From assembly GCF_002102265.1 (NCBI RefSeq), contig NZ_LQPG01000022.1, positions 1-64,000 of the forward strand: 64,000 bases of DNA. Reading direction: 5' to 3'. The position numbers were made by a program, and so were the translations under genes. This DNA comes from Mycolicibacter longobardus (GTDB taxonomy: Bacteria; Actinomycetota; Actinomycetes; Mycobacteriales; Mycobacteriaceae). This document shows positions 16,818-25,917 of the stretch, in pieces; position 1 is the first letter of the stretch; each line of letters begins with the position of its first letter. Under the pieces are notes generated by a model. That model was given only the letters and a program-made list of their open reading frames with translations, was not told the DNA's origin and did no database searches.

Positions 16818-18683
16818 ATGCTGACCATGCGCACCGCGTCGGTCACCGCCGGCAAGACGTTGGCCCAGATGCTCCTGGCCGCCGCAGTGGCCGTCGCCGT
16901 CTCGGTGGTCGCGCTGGTGGCGATCTCCCGGGTGGAGTGGCCGGCGTATCCGTCGTCGAACCAACTGCATGCGCTGACCACGGTCGGGCAAGTGGGCTGC
17001 CTGGCCGGGCTGGTCGGTTGCGCCCTGCTCTGGCGACGCGGGCGACAGGCCCTGGCCTGGCTGGCGGCGGTGACATTCACCAGCGCGTTCTCGGTGGTGA
17101 CGCTGGCGATGCCGCTGGGCGCCACCAAGCTCTACCTGTTCGGGATCTCGGTGGACCAGCAGTTCCGCACCGAATACCTGACCCGGCTTGCCGACAGCCC
17201 GCGACTTGCAGACATGACCTACCTGGGGCTGCCGTCGTTCTACCCGCCGGGCTGGTTCTGGCTCGGCGGACGTGCCGCGGCGCTGACCGGACTGCCGGCC
17301 TGGGAGATGTACAAGCCGTGGGCGATCACCTCGATGGCCGTGGCGGTCGCGGTCGCGCTGGTGCTGTGGAACAAGCTGATCCGCTTCGAGTACGCGCTGC
17401 TGGTGACCATCGCCGGCGCCGCGGTGACGCTGGCCAACAGCTCCCCGGAGCCCTACGCCGCGATGATCACGGTGTTGCTGCCGCCGGTGCTGATCCTGAC
17501 CTGGTCGGGTCTGCGGGCCGGCGACCGCGGCGGCTGGGCAGCGATCGCGGGCGCCGGCATCTTCCTCGGGTTCGCGGCCACCTTCTACACCCTGCTGGTG
17601 GCCTACACGGCGTTCACCGTGATCCTGATGGCGCTCCTGCTGGCAGCGATCCGGCGGAGTTTCGACCCCCTGGCCAGGCTGGCGGTGATCGGGGTGATCG
17701 CGCTGGCCATCGCGTCGATCACCTGGACGCCGTACCTGCTGGCCACGCTGCACCACCCGGTCAGCGACTCCGGCAGCGCCCGGCACTACCTGCCCGGCGA
17801 CGGCGCCGAGCTGAGCTTCCCGATGCTGCAGTTCACCCTGCTCGGTGCGCTGTGCCTGCTGGGCACGCTGTGGCTGGTGGTGCGTGCCCGCGAATCCACC
17901 CGGGCCGGCGCGCTGGCGATCGGCGTCGTCGGCGTCTACGCCTGGTCGATCCTGTCCATGTTGTCGACGCTGGCCCGCACCACGCTGCTGAGCTTCCGGC
18001 TGCAGCCGACGCTGGCCGTGCTGCTGGCCACCGCCGGGGTGTTCGGCTTCATCGAGGGCGCCCGGGCCCTCGGCCGGGCCGGACAGGGCTGGCACCGCGT
18101 GGTGTATCCGGCGGCGACGGCCGTGGGACTGTCCGGGGCCCTGGCGTTCAGCCAGGACATCCCCGAGGTGCTGCGGCCCGACATCACCGTCGCCTACACC
18201 GACACCGACGGCCACGGCGAACGCGGTGACCGCCGCGCACCCGGCGCGGCGAAGTACTACGAGGCCGTTGACGCCGCGATCACCAAAGCCACCGGCAAGC
18301 CGCGCAACGAGACCGTGGTGCTCACCGCCGACTACAGCTTCCTGTCCTACTACCCCTACTGGGGTTTCCAGGGCCTGACGTCGCACTACGCCAACCCCCT
18401 GGCGCAGTTCTCCGCGCGTGCGGGCGCGATCGGGGCGTGGTCCAAGCTTCAGACCTCAGAGCAGTTCACCCGCGCGCTCGACGAGTTGGCGTGGCCGGCG
18501 CCGACGGTGTTTCTGATGCGGCCCGGTGCCGGGGACACCTACACGCTGAAGCTGGCCAAGGACGTCTACCCCAACCACCCCAACGTGCGGCGCTACACCG
18601 TGGAACTGGACGCGGCGCTGTTCTCCGGGCCGCAGTTCCAGGTGCAGAAGATCGGGCCGTTCGTGCTCGCCGTCCGCACCTGA
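16818..18683 (+). CDS. aftA: Galactan 5-O-arabinofuranosyltransferase AftA
   Basis: This polytopic GT-C glycosyltransferase uses decaprenylphosphoryl arabinose to place the first arabinose residues on the galactan. It is about 621 residues from ATG 16818; ATG 16827 is equally possible, and neither has a clear ribosome-binding site. The N-terminal half has many hydrophobic helices, and the first external loop contains [20 protein letters not shown], where GT-C enzymes carry acidic catalytic residues. A soluble C-terminal domain begins around residue 460. It stands between dprE2 and embC as in M. tuberculosis. Upstream frame extension into the inverted-repeat element was rejected. Confidence 0.93.
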   Translation: MLTMRTASVTAGKTLAQMLLAAAVAVAVSVVALVAISRVEWPAYPSSNQLHALTTVGQVGCLAGLVGCALLWRRGRQALAWLAAVTFTSAFSVVTLAMPLGATKLYLFGISVDQQFRTEYLTRLADSPRLADMTYLGLPSFYPPGWFWLGGRAAALTGLPAWEMYKPWAITSMAVAVAVALVLWNKLIRFEYALLVTIAGAAVTLANSSPEPYAAMITVLLPPVLILTWSGLRAGDRGGWAAIAGAGIFLGFAATFYTLLVAYTAFTVILMALLLAAIRRSFDPLARLAVIGVIALAIASITWTPYLLATLHHPVSDSGSARHYLPGDGAELSFPMLQFTLLGALCLLGTLWLVVRARESTRAGALAIGVVGVYAWSILSMLSTLARTTLLSFRLQPTLAVLLATAGVFGFIEGARALGRAGQGWHRVVYPAATAVGLSGALAFSQDIPEVLRPDITVAYTDTDGHGERGDRRAPGAAKYYEAVDAAITKATGKPRNETVVLTADYSFLSYYPYWGFQGLTSHYANPLAQFSARAGAIGAWSKLQTSEQFTRALDELAWPAPTVFLMRPGAGDTYTLKLAKDVYPNHPNVRRYTVELDAALFSGPQFQVQKIGPFVLAVRT

Positions 18684-18719
18684 CAGACGCCGCCGAGCAC
18701 CCCGATAGCATCTAGGTCC

Positions 18720-21700
18720 GTGACCGATACGCGCAACTACCGGGTGGCTCGGACCGTCGCCGTCGTCGCCGGCGTGCTGGGCACCCTGCTGGCGATCCTC
18801 ACCCCGTTACTGCCGGTCAAACAGACCACCGCCGAACTCAACTGGCCGCAGAACGGCGCGCTGACCAGCGTGCAGGCCCCGCTGATCGGCTACGTCGCCA
18901 CCGATCTGGACATCACCGTGCCGTGTCAGGCCGCGGCCGGGCTGACCGCGACCAAGACGGTGTTGCTGTCCACGGTGCCCAAGCAGGCCCCCAAGGCCGT
19001 GGACCGCGGCCTGCTCATCGAACGCGTCAACGACGATCTGGTCCTGGTGGTGCGCAACGTGCCGGTAGTGGTGGCGCCGCTGACCCAGGTGCTGAGCCCG
19101 GCCTGCGAGAAGCTGACGTTCACCGCGCACGCCGACCGCGTCACCGCGGAGTTCGTCGGCCTCAAATACGGTCCCAACGCCGAACACCCCGGCTCGCCGC
19201 TCAAAGGCACCCGCAGCGGCTACGACTTCCGGCCGCAGATCGTCGGCGTCTACACCGACCTGTCCGGGCCGGCGCCGGCCGGACTGGACTTCACCGCCAC
19301 CGTCGACACCCGCTTCTCCAGCGCGCCCACTCCCCTCAAGCTGGCCGCGATGATCCTCGGGGTGGCGCTGACGATCGTCGCGCTGATCGCCCTGCACGTC
19401 CTGGACACCGCCGACGGCACCCGGCACCGCCGTTTCCTGCCGGCCCGCTGGTGGTCGATGTCGCCGCTGGACGCGCTGGTCACCCTGGTACTGGTCTGGT
19501 GGCACTTCGTCGGTGCGAACACCTCCGACGACGGCTACATCCTGACCATGGCGCGGATCTCCGAGCACGCCGGCTACATGGCCAACTTCTACCGTTGGTT
19601 CGGCACCCCGGAGGCGCCCTTCGGCTGGTATTACGACCTGCTGGCGGTGTGGTCGCAGGTGTCGACCACCAGCATCTGGATGCGGCTGCCCACCCTGGGC
19701 ATGGCGCTGGCGTGCTGGTGGCTGATCAGCCGCGAGGTGATCCCCCGGCTGGGTCACGCCGTCAAGCACAGTCCGGCGGCGGCCTGGACCGCGGCCGGCA
19801 TGTTCTTGGCGTTCTGGCTGCCGCTGAACAACGGGCTGCGCCCCGAGCCCATCATCGCGCTGGGCATCCTGGCGACCTGGTGCTCGGTGGAGCGCGCGGT
19901 GGCCACCAGCCGGCTGCTGCCGCTGGCGATCGCCTGCATCATCGGCGCGATGACGCTGTTCTCCGGGCCGACGGGAATCGCCTCCATCGGTGCGCTGCTG
20001 GTGGCGATCGGGCCGCTGCGCACCATCTTGCACCGGCGCTCCAAGCAGTTCGGCCTGGCGCCGCTGCTGGCGCCGATCACCGCCGCGGTCGGCATCACCG
20101 CGATCGTGATCTTCCGCGACCAGACCCTGGCCGGCGAGATCGAGGCCAGCACGCTGAAGTCCGCGGTGGGGCCCAGCCTGGCCTGGTTCGAGGAGCATGT
20201 CCGCTACGAGCGACTGTTCCTGGCCACCCCCGACGGTTCGGTGGCACGCCGGTTCCCGGTGCTGGCCCTGGGCGTCGCGCTGGCGGTGTCGGTGGCGATG
20301 GCGCTGCGCAAGGGCCGGATTCCCGGCACCGCGGCCGGCCCGAGCCGCCGCATCATCGGGATCACCATCATCTCCTTCATCGGACTGATGTTCACGCCGA
20401 CCAAGTGGACCCACCACTTCGGGGTGTTCGCCGGGCTGGCCGGGTCACTGGGCGCGCTGGCCGCCGTCGCGGTGAGCGCGGCGGCGATGCACTCGCGGCG
20501 CAACCGGACGATGTTCACCGCGGTGGTGCTGTTCATCACCGCGCTGTCGTTCGCCAGCGTCAACGGCTGGTGGTACGTCTCGAACTTCGGGGTGCCGTGG
20601 TCGAACGCATTCCCCAAGTGGCACTTGGCCTTCGCCACCATCGGGGTGGCCCTGACCGTGTTCGCGCTGCTGGTGGCGGCCTGGTTCCACTTCGCCAACG
20701 GCGAAGACCGCCCGCCGCGCTGGACCGCACTGTCCGGCTACCCGCTGGCCATCGCGTCCTGGGTGCTGATCCTGTTCGAGGTGGTGTCGCTGACCGCCTC
20801 GATGGTGGGCCAGTACCCGGCGTGGACGGTGGGCCGTTCCAACCTGGACGCCCTGACCGGCAAAACATGCGGGCTGGCCGATGACGTGCTGGTCGAGCAG
20901 GACCCCAATGCCGGCATGCTCGATCCGGTCGACACCCCGGTGGCCGAGGCGCTCGGCGCGACCTTCTCGGTCGGGTTCACCCCCAACGGGATTCCCGCCG
21001 ACGTCACCGCCGACCAGGTGATCGGACCGCCGGGGCTGGGCCGGCTGGCCGATGACGACGCGCAGACCGCGGGCGGCGAGGCCGGCACCGAGGGCGGCAC
21101 CACGGCCCGTGAAGGGGTCAACGGCTCGCGGGCCCGGCTGCCCTACAAGCTGGACCCGGCCCGGGTGCCGGTGCTGGGCAGCTGGCGCCCCGGTATGCAG
21201 ATGCCGTCGCTGCTGCGCTCCGCGTGGTACCGGCTGCCCGCCGACCGGGCGAACGCCGGACCGCTGCTGGTGGTGGCGGCCGCGGGCCGTTTCGACCGCG
21301 GCGAGGTCACCGCGCAGTGGGCCACCGACTCCGGCGCCGCCAACGACAAGCCCGGCGGGACGGTCGATTTCGGTGACATCGGCGCAGTCCCGGCGTGGCG
21401 CAACCTGCGCGCGCCGCTGTCCGCGATCCCGGCCGAGGCCACTCAGATCCGGCTGGTGGTCCGCGACGACGACCTGGCTCCGCAACACTGGATCGCGGTG
21501 ACGCCGCCGCGTGTCCCGCAGTTGCGCACCCTGCAGGATGTGGTCGGATCCTCGGATCCGGTACTGCTGGACTGGCTGGTGGGCCTGGCGTTCCCCTGCC
21601 AGCGCCCGTTCGGCCACCAGAACGGGGTGACCGAGGTGCCGAAGTGGCGGATCCTGCCGGACCGGTTCGGCGCGGAGGCGAACTCTCCGGTGATGGACAA

Positions 21701-21902
21701 CAACGGCGGCGGCCCGCTGGGCATCACCGAACTGCTGGTGCACGCGACCACCGTGCCCAGCTACCTGAACCACGACTGGTTCCGTGACTGGGGCGCCCTG
21801 CAGCAGTTGACGCCCTACTACCCCGCGGCGACGCCCGCGCAACTGGACCTGGGGACGGCGGTGCGGTCCGGGTTGTGGAGCCCGGCGCCGCTGCGGCACT
21901 GA
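18720..21902 (+). CDS. embC: Arabinosyltransferase EmbC
   Basis: This 1,060-residue GT53 membrane enzyme extends arabinan, in M. tuberculosis mainly that of lipoarabinomannan. Features are an N-terminal helix followed by LLPVKQTTAELNWPQ, a periplasmic domain, then the multi-helix GT-C core with the catalytic ANTSDDGYILTMARI loop, and a C-terminal carbohydrate-binding region with [22 protein letters not shown]. The GTG start at 18720 has a TAGCAT box 8 bases upstream (18706-18711), consistent with leaderless mRNA. It begins 36 bases after aftA. The junction with embA is split by a mobile-like element. EmbC rather than EmbA or EmbB is assigned by position and closest sequence resemblance. Confidence 0.95.
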   Translation: MTDTRNYRVARTVAVVAGVLGTLLAILTPLLPVKQTTAELNWPQNGALTSVQAPLIGYVATDLDITVPCQAAAGLTATKTVLLSTVPKQAPKAVDRGLLIERVNDDLVLVVRNVPVVVAPLTQVLSPACEKLTFTAHADRVTAEFVGLKYGPNAEHPGSPLKGTRSGYDFRPQIVGVYTDLSGPAPAGLDFTATVDTRFSSAPTPLKLAAMILGVALTIVALIALHVLDTADGTRHRRFLPARWWSMSPLDALVTLVLVWWHFVGANTSDDGYILTMARISEHAGYMANFYRWFGTPEAPFGWYYDLLAVWSQVSTTSIWMRLPTLGMALACWWLISREVIPRLGHAVKHSPAAAWTAAGMFLAFWLPLNNGLRPEPIIALGILATWCSVERAVATSRLLPLAIACIIGAMTLFSGPTGIASIGALLVAIGPLRTILHRRSKQFGLAPLLAPITAAVGITAIVIFRDQTLAGEIEASTLKSAVGPSLAWFEEHVRYERLFLATPDGSVARRFPVLALGVALAVSVAMALRKGRIPGTAAGPSRRIIGITIISFIGLMFTPTKWTHHFGVFAGLAGSLGALAAVAVSAAAMHSRRNRTMFTAVVLFITALSFASVNGWWYVSNFGVPWSNAFPKWHLAFATIGVALTVFALLVAAWFHFANGEDRPPRWTALSGYPLAIASWVLILFEVVSLTASMVGQYPAWTVGRSNLDALTGKTCGLADDVLVEQDPNAGMLDPVDTPVAEALGATFSVGFTPNGIPADVTADQVIGPPGLGRLADDDAQTAGGEAGTEGGTTAREGVNGSRARLPYKLDPARVPVLGSWRPGMQMPSLLRSAWYRLPADRANAGPLLVVAAAGRFDRGEVTAQWATDSGAANDKPGGTVDFGDIGAVPAWRNLRAPLSAIPAEATQIRLVVRDDDLAPQHWIAVTPPRVPQLRTLQDVVGSSDPVLLDWLVGLAFPCQRPFGHQNGVTEVPKWRILPDRFGAEANSPVMDNNGGGPLGITELLVHATTVPSYLNHDWFRDWGALQQLTPYYPAATPAQLDLGTAVRSGLWSPAPLRH

Positions 21903-21924
21903 CCCGCGGGCCTCGCGGCCCCGG

Positions 21925-22540
21925 GGGTATATGTCGTTAATTGCCCGCCTATCAGCGACAACGTTCGTCGTGTCACACCCCGGTGCCATCGTGGGGTATG
22001 AAAAACGCGATAACACTGCGCGGGATCGAACTTCGTTATGTGCTCACCCACTATTTGCACCACCGTGACTACCCAGCCACCATCGGCGAGCTGGCCGATG
22101 AATTGGAATCCCGGGGCTTCGCGGTGGTCGGCCGAGCTTCGAAGGCAATCTCCGACGCGCTGCGCTGGGAGTGCCGATACGGCCGCGTGTACCGGCGTCG
22201 CCGGGGGCTCTACGGCCCGGCGTCGATGCCACGCAGCACCGAGTACCGAATTCACCAGCGGGTGATGACGCTGCGAGCCCGGGCGAAGGAGCAGTGGGAC
22301 TCCCCCGAGGGCCGGGCTGACCCTGAGCCAAACCCGCCCTGAGCCGGGATTGACCCGGCTGCGGCCCGCTGACCCCGGCGTCGTCGCCGCACCCCGACTC
22401 CGACCCGGCCGCAAATTCCCGCACCCCCGACACCCGGCCGCAAATTCCCGCACCCGACACCCCGACCTGACGTGCCCCACCCCCCGACCTGACATAACGT
22501 ACGTTGTCGCTGATAGGCGGGCAATTAACGACATATACCC
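21925..22540. mobile_element. Inverted-repeat element with its own small gene, inserted between embC and embA
   Basis: A perfect 40-bp inverted repeat (21925-21964 and 22501-22540) encloses about 536 bp holding one small gene. Similarity continues about 10 bp outward (CGCGGCCC) and roughly 15 bp inward with mismatches. The arm core CCTATCAGCGACAAC matches the arms of the element between dprE2 and aftA. The interior also has a 24-bp direct repeat at 22403-22426 and 22432-22455. No transposase and no clear target-site duplication are visible. In M. tuberculosis embC and embA are separated by less than 100 bp, whereas here 739 bp lie between them, so insertion is the simplest explanation. Confidence 0.75.
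21998..22342 (+). CDS. Small winged-helix-like protein inside the embC/embA element
   Basis: This basic protein has 114 residues and begins MKNAITLRGIELRYVLTHYL. A probable winged-helix fold covers residues 1-80: TIGELADELESRGF and ASKAISDALRWE look like helices, and YGRVYRRRRGLYG like a basic wing. The C-terminus is Arg/Glu/Pro-rich. It reminds me of a multi-copy family of mycobacterial hypothetical proteins and, more distantly, of AbiEi-type antitoxin DNA-binding domains, but I cannot confirm either. The ATG has only a weak GTGGGG upstream. It lies entirely between the inverted-repeat arms, so it may bind or maintain the element. Confidence 0.6.
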   Translation: MKNAITLRGIELRYVLTHYLHHRDYPATIGELADELESRGFAVVGRASKAISDALRWECRYGRVYRRRRGLYGPASMPRSTEYRIHQRVMTLRARAKEQWDSPEGRADPEPNPP

Positions 22541-22641
22541 GGGCCGCGGGGCAGGACGGTGGGGGCACCGGAGGGGCCGGTTCCCCGCCGGGCGGGACGG
22601 GTTCCCCGCATCGCCGGCCTCGTCGCATAACATCGAGGCTC

Positions 22642-25600
22642 GTGTCCTCCCCCCACGATCAGTCCAGGGACCAGCCCCAGCAGCGTTATCGGTTCGCCCG
22701 GCTGATCGCGGTGGTCGCAGGCATCACCGGCGTGCTGCTGTGCGGCCTCACCCCGCTGCTCCCGGTCCGACAGACCACTGCCACCATCGCCTGGCCGCAG
22801 GGCGTCAACGCCGACGGCCACGTCACCGACGTCACCGCCCCCCTGGTCTCCGGCGCGCCCCGCAGCCTGGACATCACCATCCCCTGCTCCGCGATCGCCT
22901 CGCTGCCGGAGAAGGGCGGCCTGGTGCTGTCCACCGTGCCGGCCGGCGGCGTGGACGCCACCGCGCACGGCCTGTTCGTGCGGGCCAACAAGACGGTCGT
23001 GTTCGCGGCCTATCGCGACCACGTGGCCGCGGCCGCCTCCCGGGACAAGATCGCCGGCTGCAGCGAGCTGCACCTGTGGGCGGATACGGGCGGTGTCGGC
23101 GCGGACTTCGTCGGCATTCCCGGCGCATCCGGCAGCCTGCCTCCCGAGAACAAGCCGCAGATCGGCGGCATCTTCACCGAGCTGGAGATCGGCCCGCAGC
23201 CCGGCTTGAGCGCCCGCATCGACGTCGACACCCGGTTCATCACCGCACCCACCACCCTCAAGGCCGGGGTGATGGCGCTGGGCGTGCTCGCGGTACTGGC
23301 GTCGATCCTCGCGCTGGCGGTCCTGGACGGGCCCCGGCGTCGACGTGCCAGGTCCAAGGTCCACACCGTGACCCGACTCGCCGACGTCGGTGTGCTGGGG
23401 ACCCTGGCGCTGTGGCACGTCATCGGCGCCATCTCCAGCGACGACGGCTACAACCTGACGATGGCGCGCAACGTCGCGCACGCCGGTTATGTCGCCAACT
23501 ACTACCGGTTCTTCGGCGCCAGCGAGGCCCCGTTCGACTGGTATCCGTCGCTGCTGGGCCAGCTGAGCACGGTCAGCACCGCCGGGGTGTGGATGCGCCT
23601 GCCCGCCACCCTCGCCGGGATGGCCTGCTGGCTGATCATCAGCCGCCGCATCCTGCCCCGGCTGGGCCGGCTGTCGGGCAACCGGGTGGCGGTGTTCACC
23701 GCGGCGATGATGTTCGCGGCGGCGTGGCTGCCGTTCAACAACGGCCTGCGCCCGGAGCCGCTGATCGCGCTGGGGACCCTGGTGGTCTGGATGCTGGTGG
23801 AACGCACCATCGCCACCCGCCGGCTGGTGCCGACTGCGCTGGCAATCGTGGTGGCGGTCTTCAGCGTCACGCTGGCCCCGCACGGACTGATCGCGCTGGC
23901 CCCGCTGCTGACCGGCTCCCGGGCCATCGAGGCGGTGATCCGCAAGCGCCGGGCCGTCGACGGTCTGGCCGCACCGCTGACGGTGCTGGCCGCGGCGGCC
24001 TCGGTGCTCGCCGTGGTGGTGTGCCGGTCCCAGACCCTGGCCGCAGTCGCCGAGTCGGCCCGGATCAAATACGTGGTCGGCCCCACCATCGCCTGGTACC
24101 AGGAGTTCCTGCGCTACTACTTCCTGACCGTCGAAGAGAACGTCGACGCCTCCCTGACCCGCCGGTTCGCCGTGCTGGTGCTGCTGTTCTGCATGTTCGC
24201 CATGCTGGTGGTGCTGCTGCGCCGCGGCCGCATCGCCGGGGTGGCCAGCGGCCCGGCCTGGCGGCTGATCGGCTCGACCGCGGTGGGCCTGCTGCTGCTG
24301 ACCTTCACCCCGACCAAGTGGGCGGTGCAGTTCGGCGCGTTCGCCGGGCTGGGCGGGGCGCTGGCCGCGCTCACCGCGTTCACCTTCGCCCGGGTGGGCC
24401 TGCACAGCCGACGCAACATGACCCTGTACGTGACGGCGCTGTTGTTCCTGGTGGCGGTGGCGACCTCCGGGGTCAACGGCTGGTTCTACGTCGGCGGCTA
24501 CGGCGTGCCGTGGTTCGACATTCCCCCGGTGATCGCCAGCCGGCCGGTCACCTCGATGTTCCTGGCGCTCTCGATCGCCACCGGCCTGCTGGCCGGCTGG
24601 CAGCACTTCCGGCTGGACTACGCCGGGCACACCGAGGTGGCACCGACGCGGCGCAACCGGATCCTGGCCTCGACGCCGCTGCTGGTGCTCGCCACCTTGA
24701 TGGTGCTGCTGATGGTCGGCTCGATGGCCAAGGCCGCCGCCGGCCGCTACCCGGCCTACACCACCGCCAGGGCCAACGTCGACGCCCTGAAGTCCGGTTT
24801 GAGCAGCTGCGCCATGGCCGACGACGTACTGGCCGAGCCGGACACCAATGCCGGTCTGCTGCAACCGGTTCCGGGTCAGAGCTACGGGGAGCTGGGCCCG
24901 CTCGGCGGGTCCGACCCGTACGGCTTCGACCCCAACGCCGTCGATGATGACCTGACCTCGCTGGCCGTGATCGCCAAGCCGGGTGTGCCCAACGCCGACG
25001 CCTCGCCCAACAAGCCCAGCGCCAACCAGAGCGACGCCGCCGGCACCGCCGGCGGCACGATCCCCGACGACGCTCCCGACGGGGTGAACGGCTCCCGGGT
25101 GGCACTGCCGTTCGGCCTGGACCCGTCGGTCACGCCGGTGCTCGGGTCCTACAAGGAGCAGGTCGCCGCGCACGCCACCTCGGTCTGGTACCAACTGCCG
25201 GAGCGGTCGGCAGACCGGGCACCGATTGTCGTCGTGACCGCCGCGGGCGCCATCTGGTCGCACGGTGAGGACGGCAAGCTCGACTACGGCCAGCCGTTGA
25301 AACTGGAGTTCGGCACCACTGCCGACAAAGACGCAGACGGCACAGTGAAGTCGCAGGGCCAGGTGGAGCCGATCGACATCGGGCCGCAGAACTCGTGGCG
25401 CAACCTGCGCTTCCCGCTGGCCTGGGCGCCGCCGGGCACCGACGTGGTGCGCATCGTCGCCAACGACCCGAACCTGTCCACCGAGCAGTGGATCGCGTTC
25501 ACCCCGCCGCGGGTGCCGGTGGTCAAGACCATCAGTGAGTTGATGGGCTCGCAGACCCCGGTGCTGATGGACATCGCAGTCGCGGCGAACTTCCCGTGCC

Positions 25601-25917
25601 AGCGGCCCTTCACCGAGCACCTGGGCGTTGCCGAGCTGCCGGAGTACCGGATCATGCCCGACCACAAGCAGACCGCGGCGTCGTCGAACCTGTGGCAGTC
25701 CGCCGAGGACGGCGGGCCGTTCATGATCACCCAGGCGATGTTGTGGACGACCACCGTCCCGACCTATCTGCGCGATGACTGGTATCGCGACTGGGGTGCG
25801 GTGGAGGCCTACCACCGCCTGATCCCCGCCAAGACCGCGCCCGACGCCGTCATCGACCAGGGCACCATGACCGTTACCGGCTGGAGCCGGCCCGGACCGA
25901 TTCGAGCACTGCCATGA
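22642..25917 (+). CDS. embA: Arabinosyltransferase EmbA
   Basis: This 1,091-residue GT53 enzyme (1,094 in M. tuberculosis) works with EmbB to build the branched end of arabinogalactan arabinan. The N-terminus has [16 protein letters not shown], then the periplasmic domain with [19 protein letters not shown], the GT-C core with [15 protein letters not shown], and the C-terminal carbohydrate-binding domain. I chose GTG 22642 because the M. tuberculosis protein begins at the equivalent point and a TAACAT box (22628-22633) lies 8 bases upstream. This promoter is just outside the right arm of the inserted element, so embAB may be transcribed independently of embC. embB overlaps by 4 bases. Confidence 0.95.
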   Translation: MSSPHDQSRDQPQQRYRFARLIAVVAGITGVLLCGLTPLLPVRQTTATIAWPQGVNADGHVTDVTAPLVSGAPRSLDITIPCSAIASLPEKGGLVLSTVPAGGVDATAHGLFVRANKTVVFAAYRDHVAAAASRDKIAGCSELHLWADTGGVGADFVGIPGASGSLPPENKPQIGGIFTELEIGPQPGLSARIDVDTRFITAPTTLKAGVMALGVLAVLASILALAVLDGPRRRRARSKVHTVTRLADVGVLGTLALWHVIGAISSDDGYNLTMARNVAHAGYVANYYRFFGASEAPFDWYPSLLGQLSTVSTAGVWMRLPATLAGMACWLIISRRILPRLGRLSGNRVAVFTAAMMFAAAWLPFNNGLRPEPLIALGTLVVWMLVERTIATRRLVPTALAIVVAVFSVTLAPHGLIALAPLLTGSRAIEAVIRKRRAVDGLAAPLTVLAAAASVLAVVVCRSQTLAAVAESARIKYVVGPTIAWYQEFLRYYFLTVEENVDASLTRRFAVLVLLFCMFAMLVVLLRRGRIAGVASGPAWRLIGSTAVGLLLLTFTPTKWAVQFGAFAGLGGALAALTAFTFARVGLHSRRNMTLYVTALLFLVAVATSGVNGWFYVGGYGVPWFDIPPVIASRPVTSMFLALSIATGLLAGWQHFRLDYAGHTEVAPTRRNRILASTPLLVLATLMVLLMVGSMAKAAAGRYPAYTTARANVDALKSGLSSCAMADDVLAEPDTNAGLLQPVPGQSYGELGPLGGSDPYGFDPNAVDDDLTSLAVIAKPGVPNADASPNKPSANQSDAAGTAGGTIPDDAPDGVNGSRVALPFGLDPSVTPVLGSYKEQVAAHATSVWYQLPERSADRAPIVVVTAAGAIWSHGEDGKLDYGQPLKLEFGTTADKDADGTVKSQGQVEPIDIGPQNSWRNLRFPLAWAPPGTDVVRIVANDPNLSTEQWIAFTPPRVPVVKTISELMGSQTPVLMDIAVAANFPCQRPFTEHLGVAELPEYRIMPDHKQTAASSNLWQSAEDGGPFMITQAMLWTTTVPTYLRDDWYRDWGAVEAYHRLIPAKTAPDAVIDQGTMTVTGWSRPGPIRALP

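Noticed and set aside
16510..16824. A 104-codon plus-strand frame between dprE2 and aftA.
   Set aside because: It runs through the inverted-repeat element and its hairpin and has no family resemblance.
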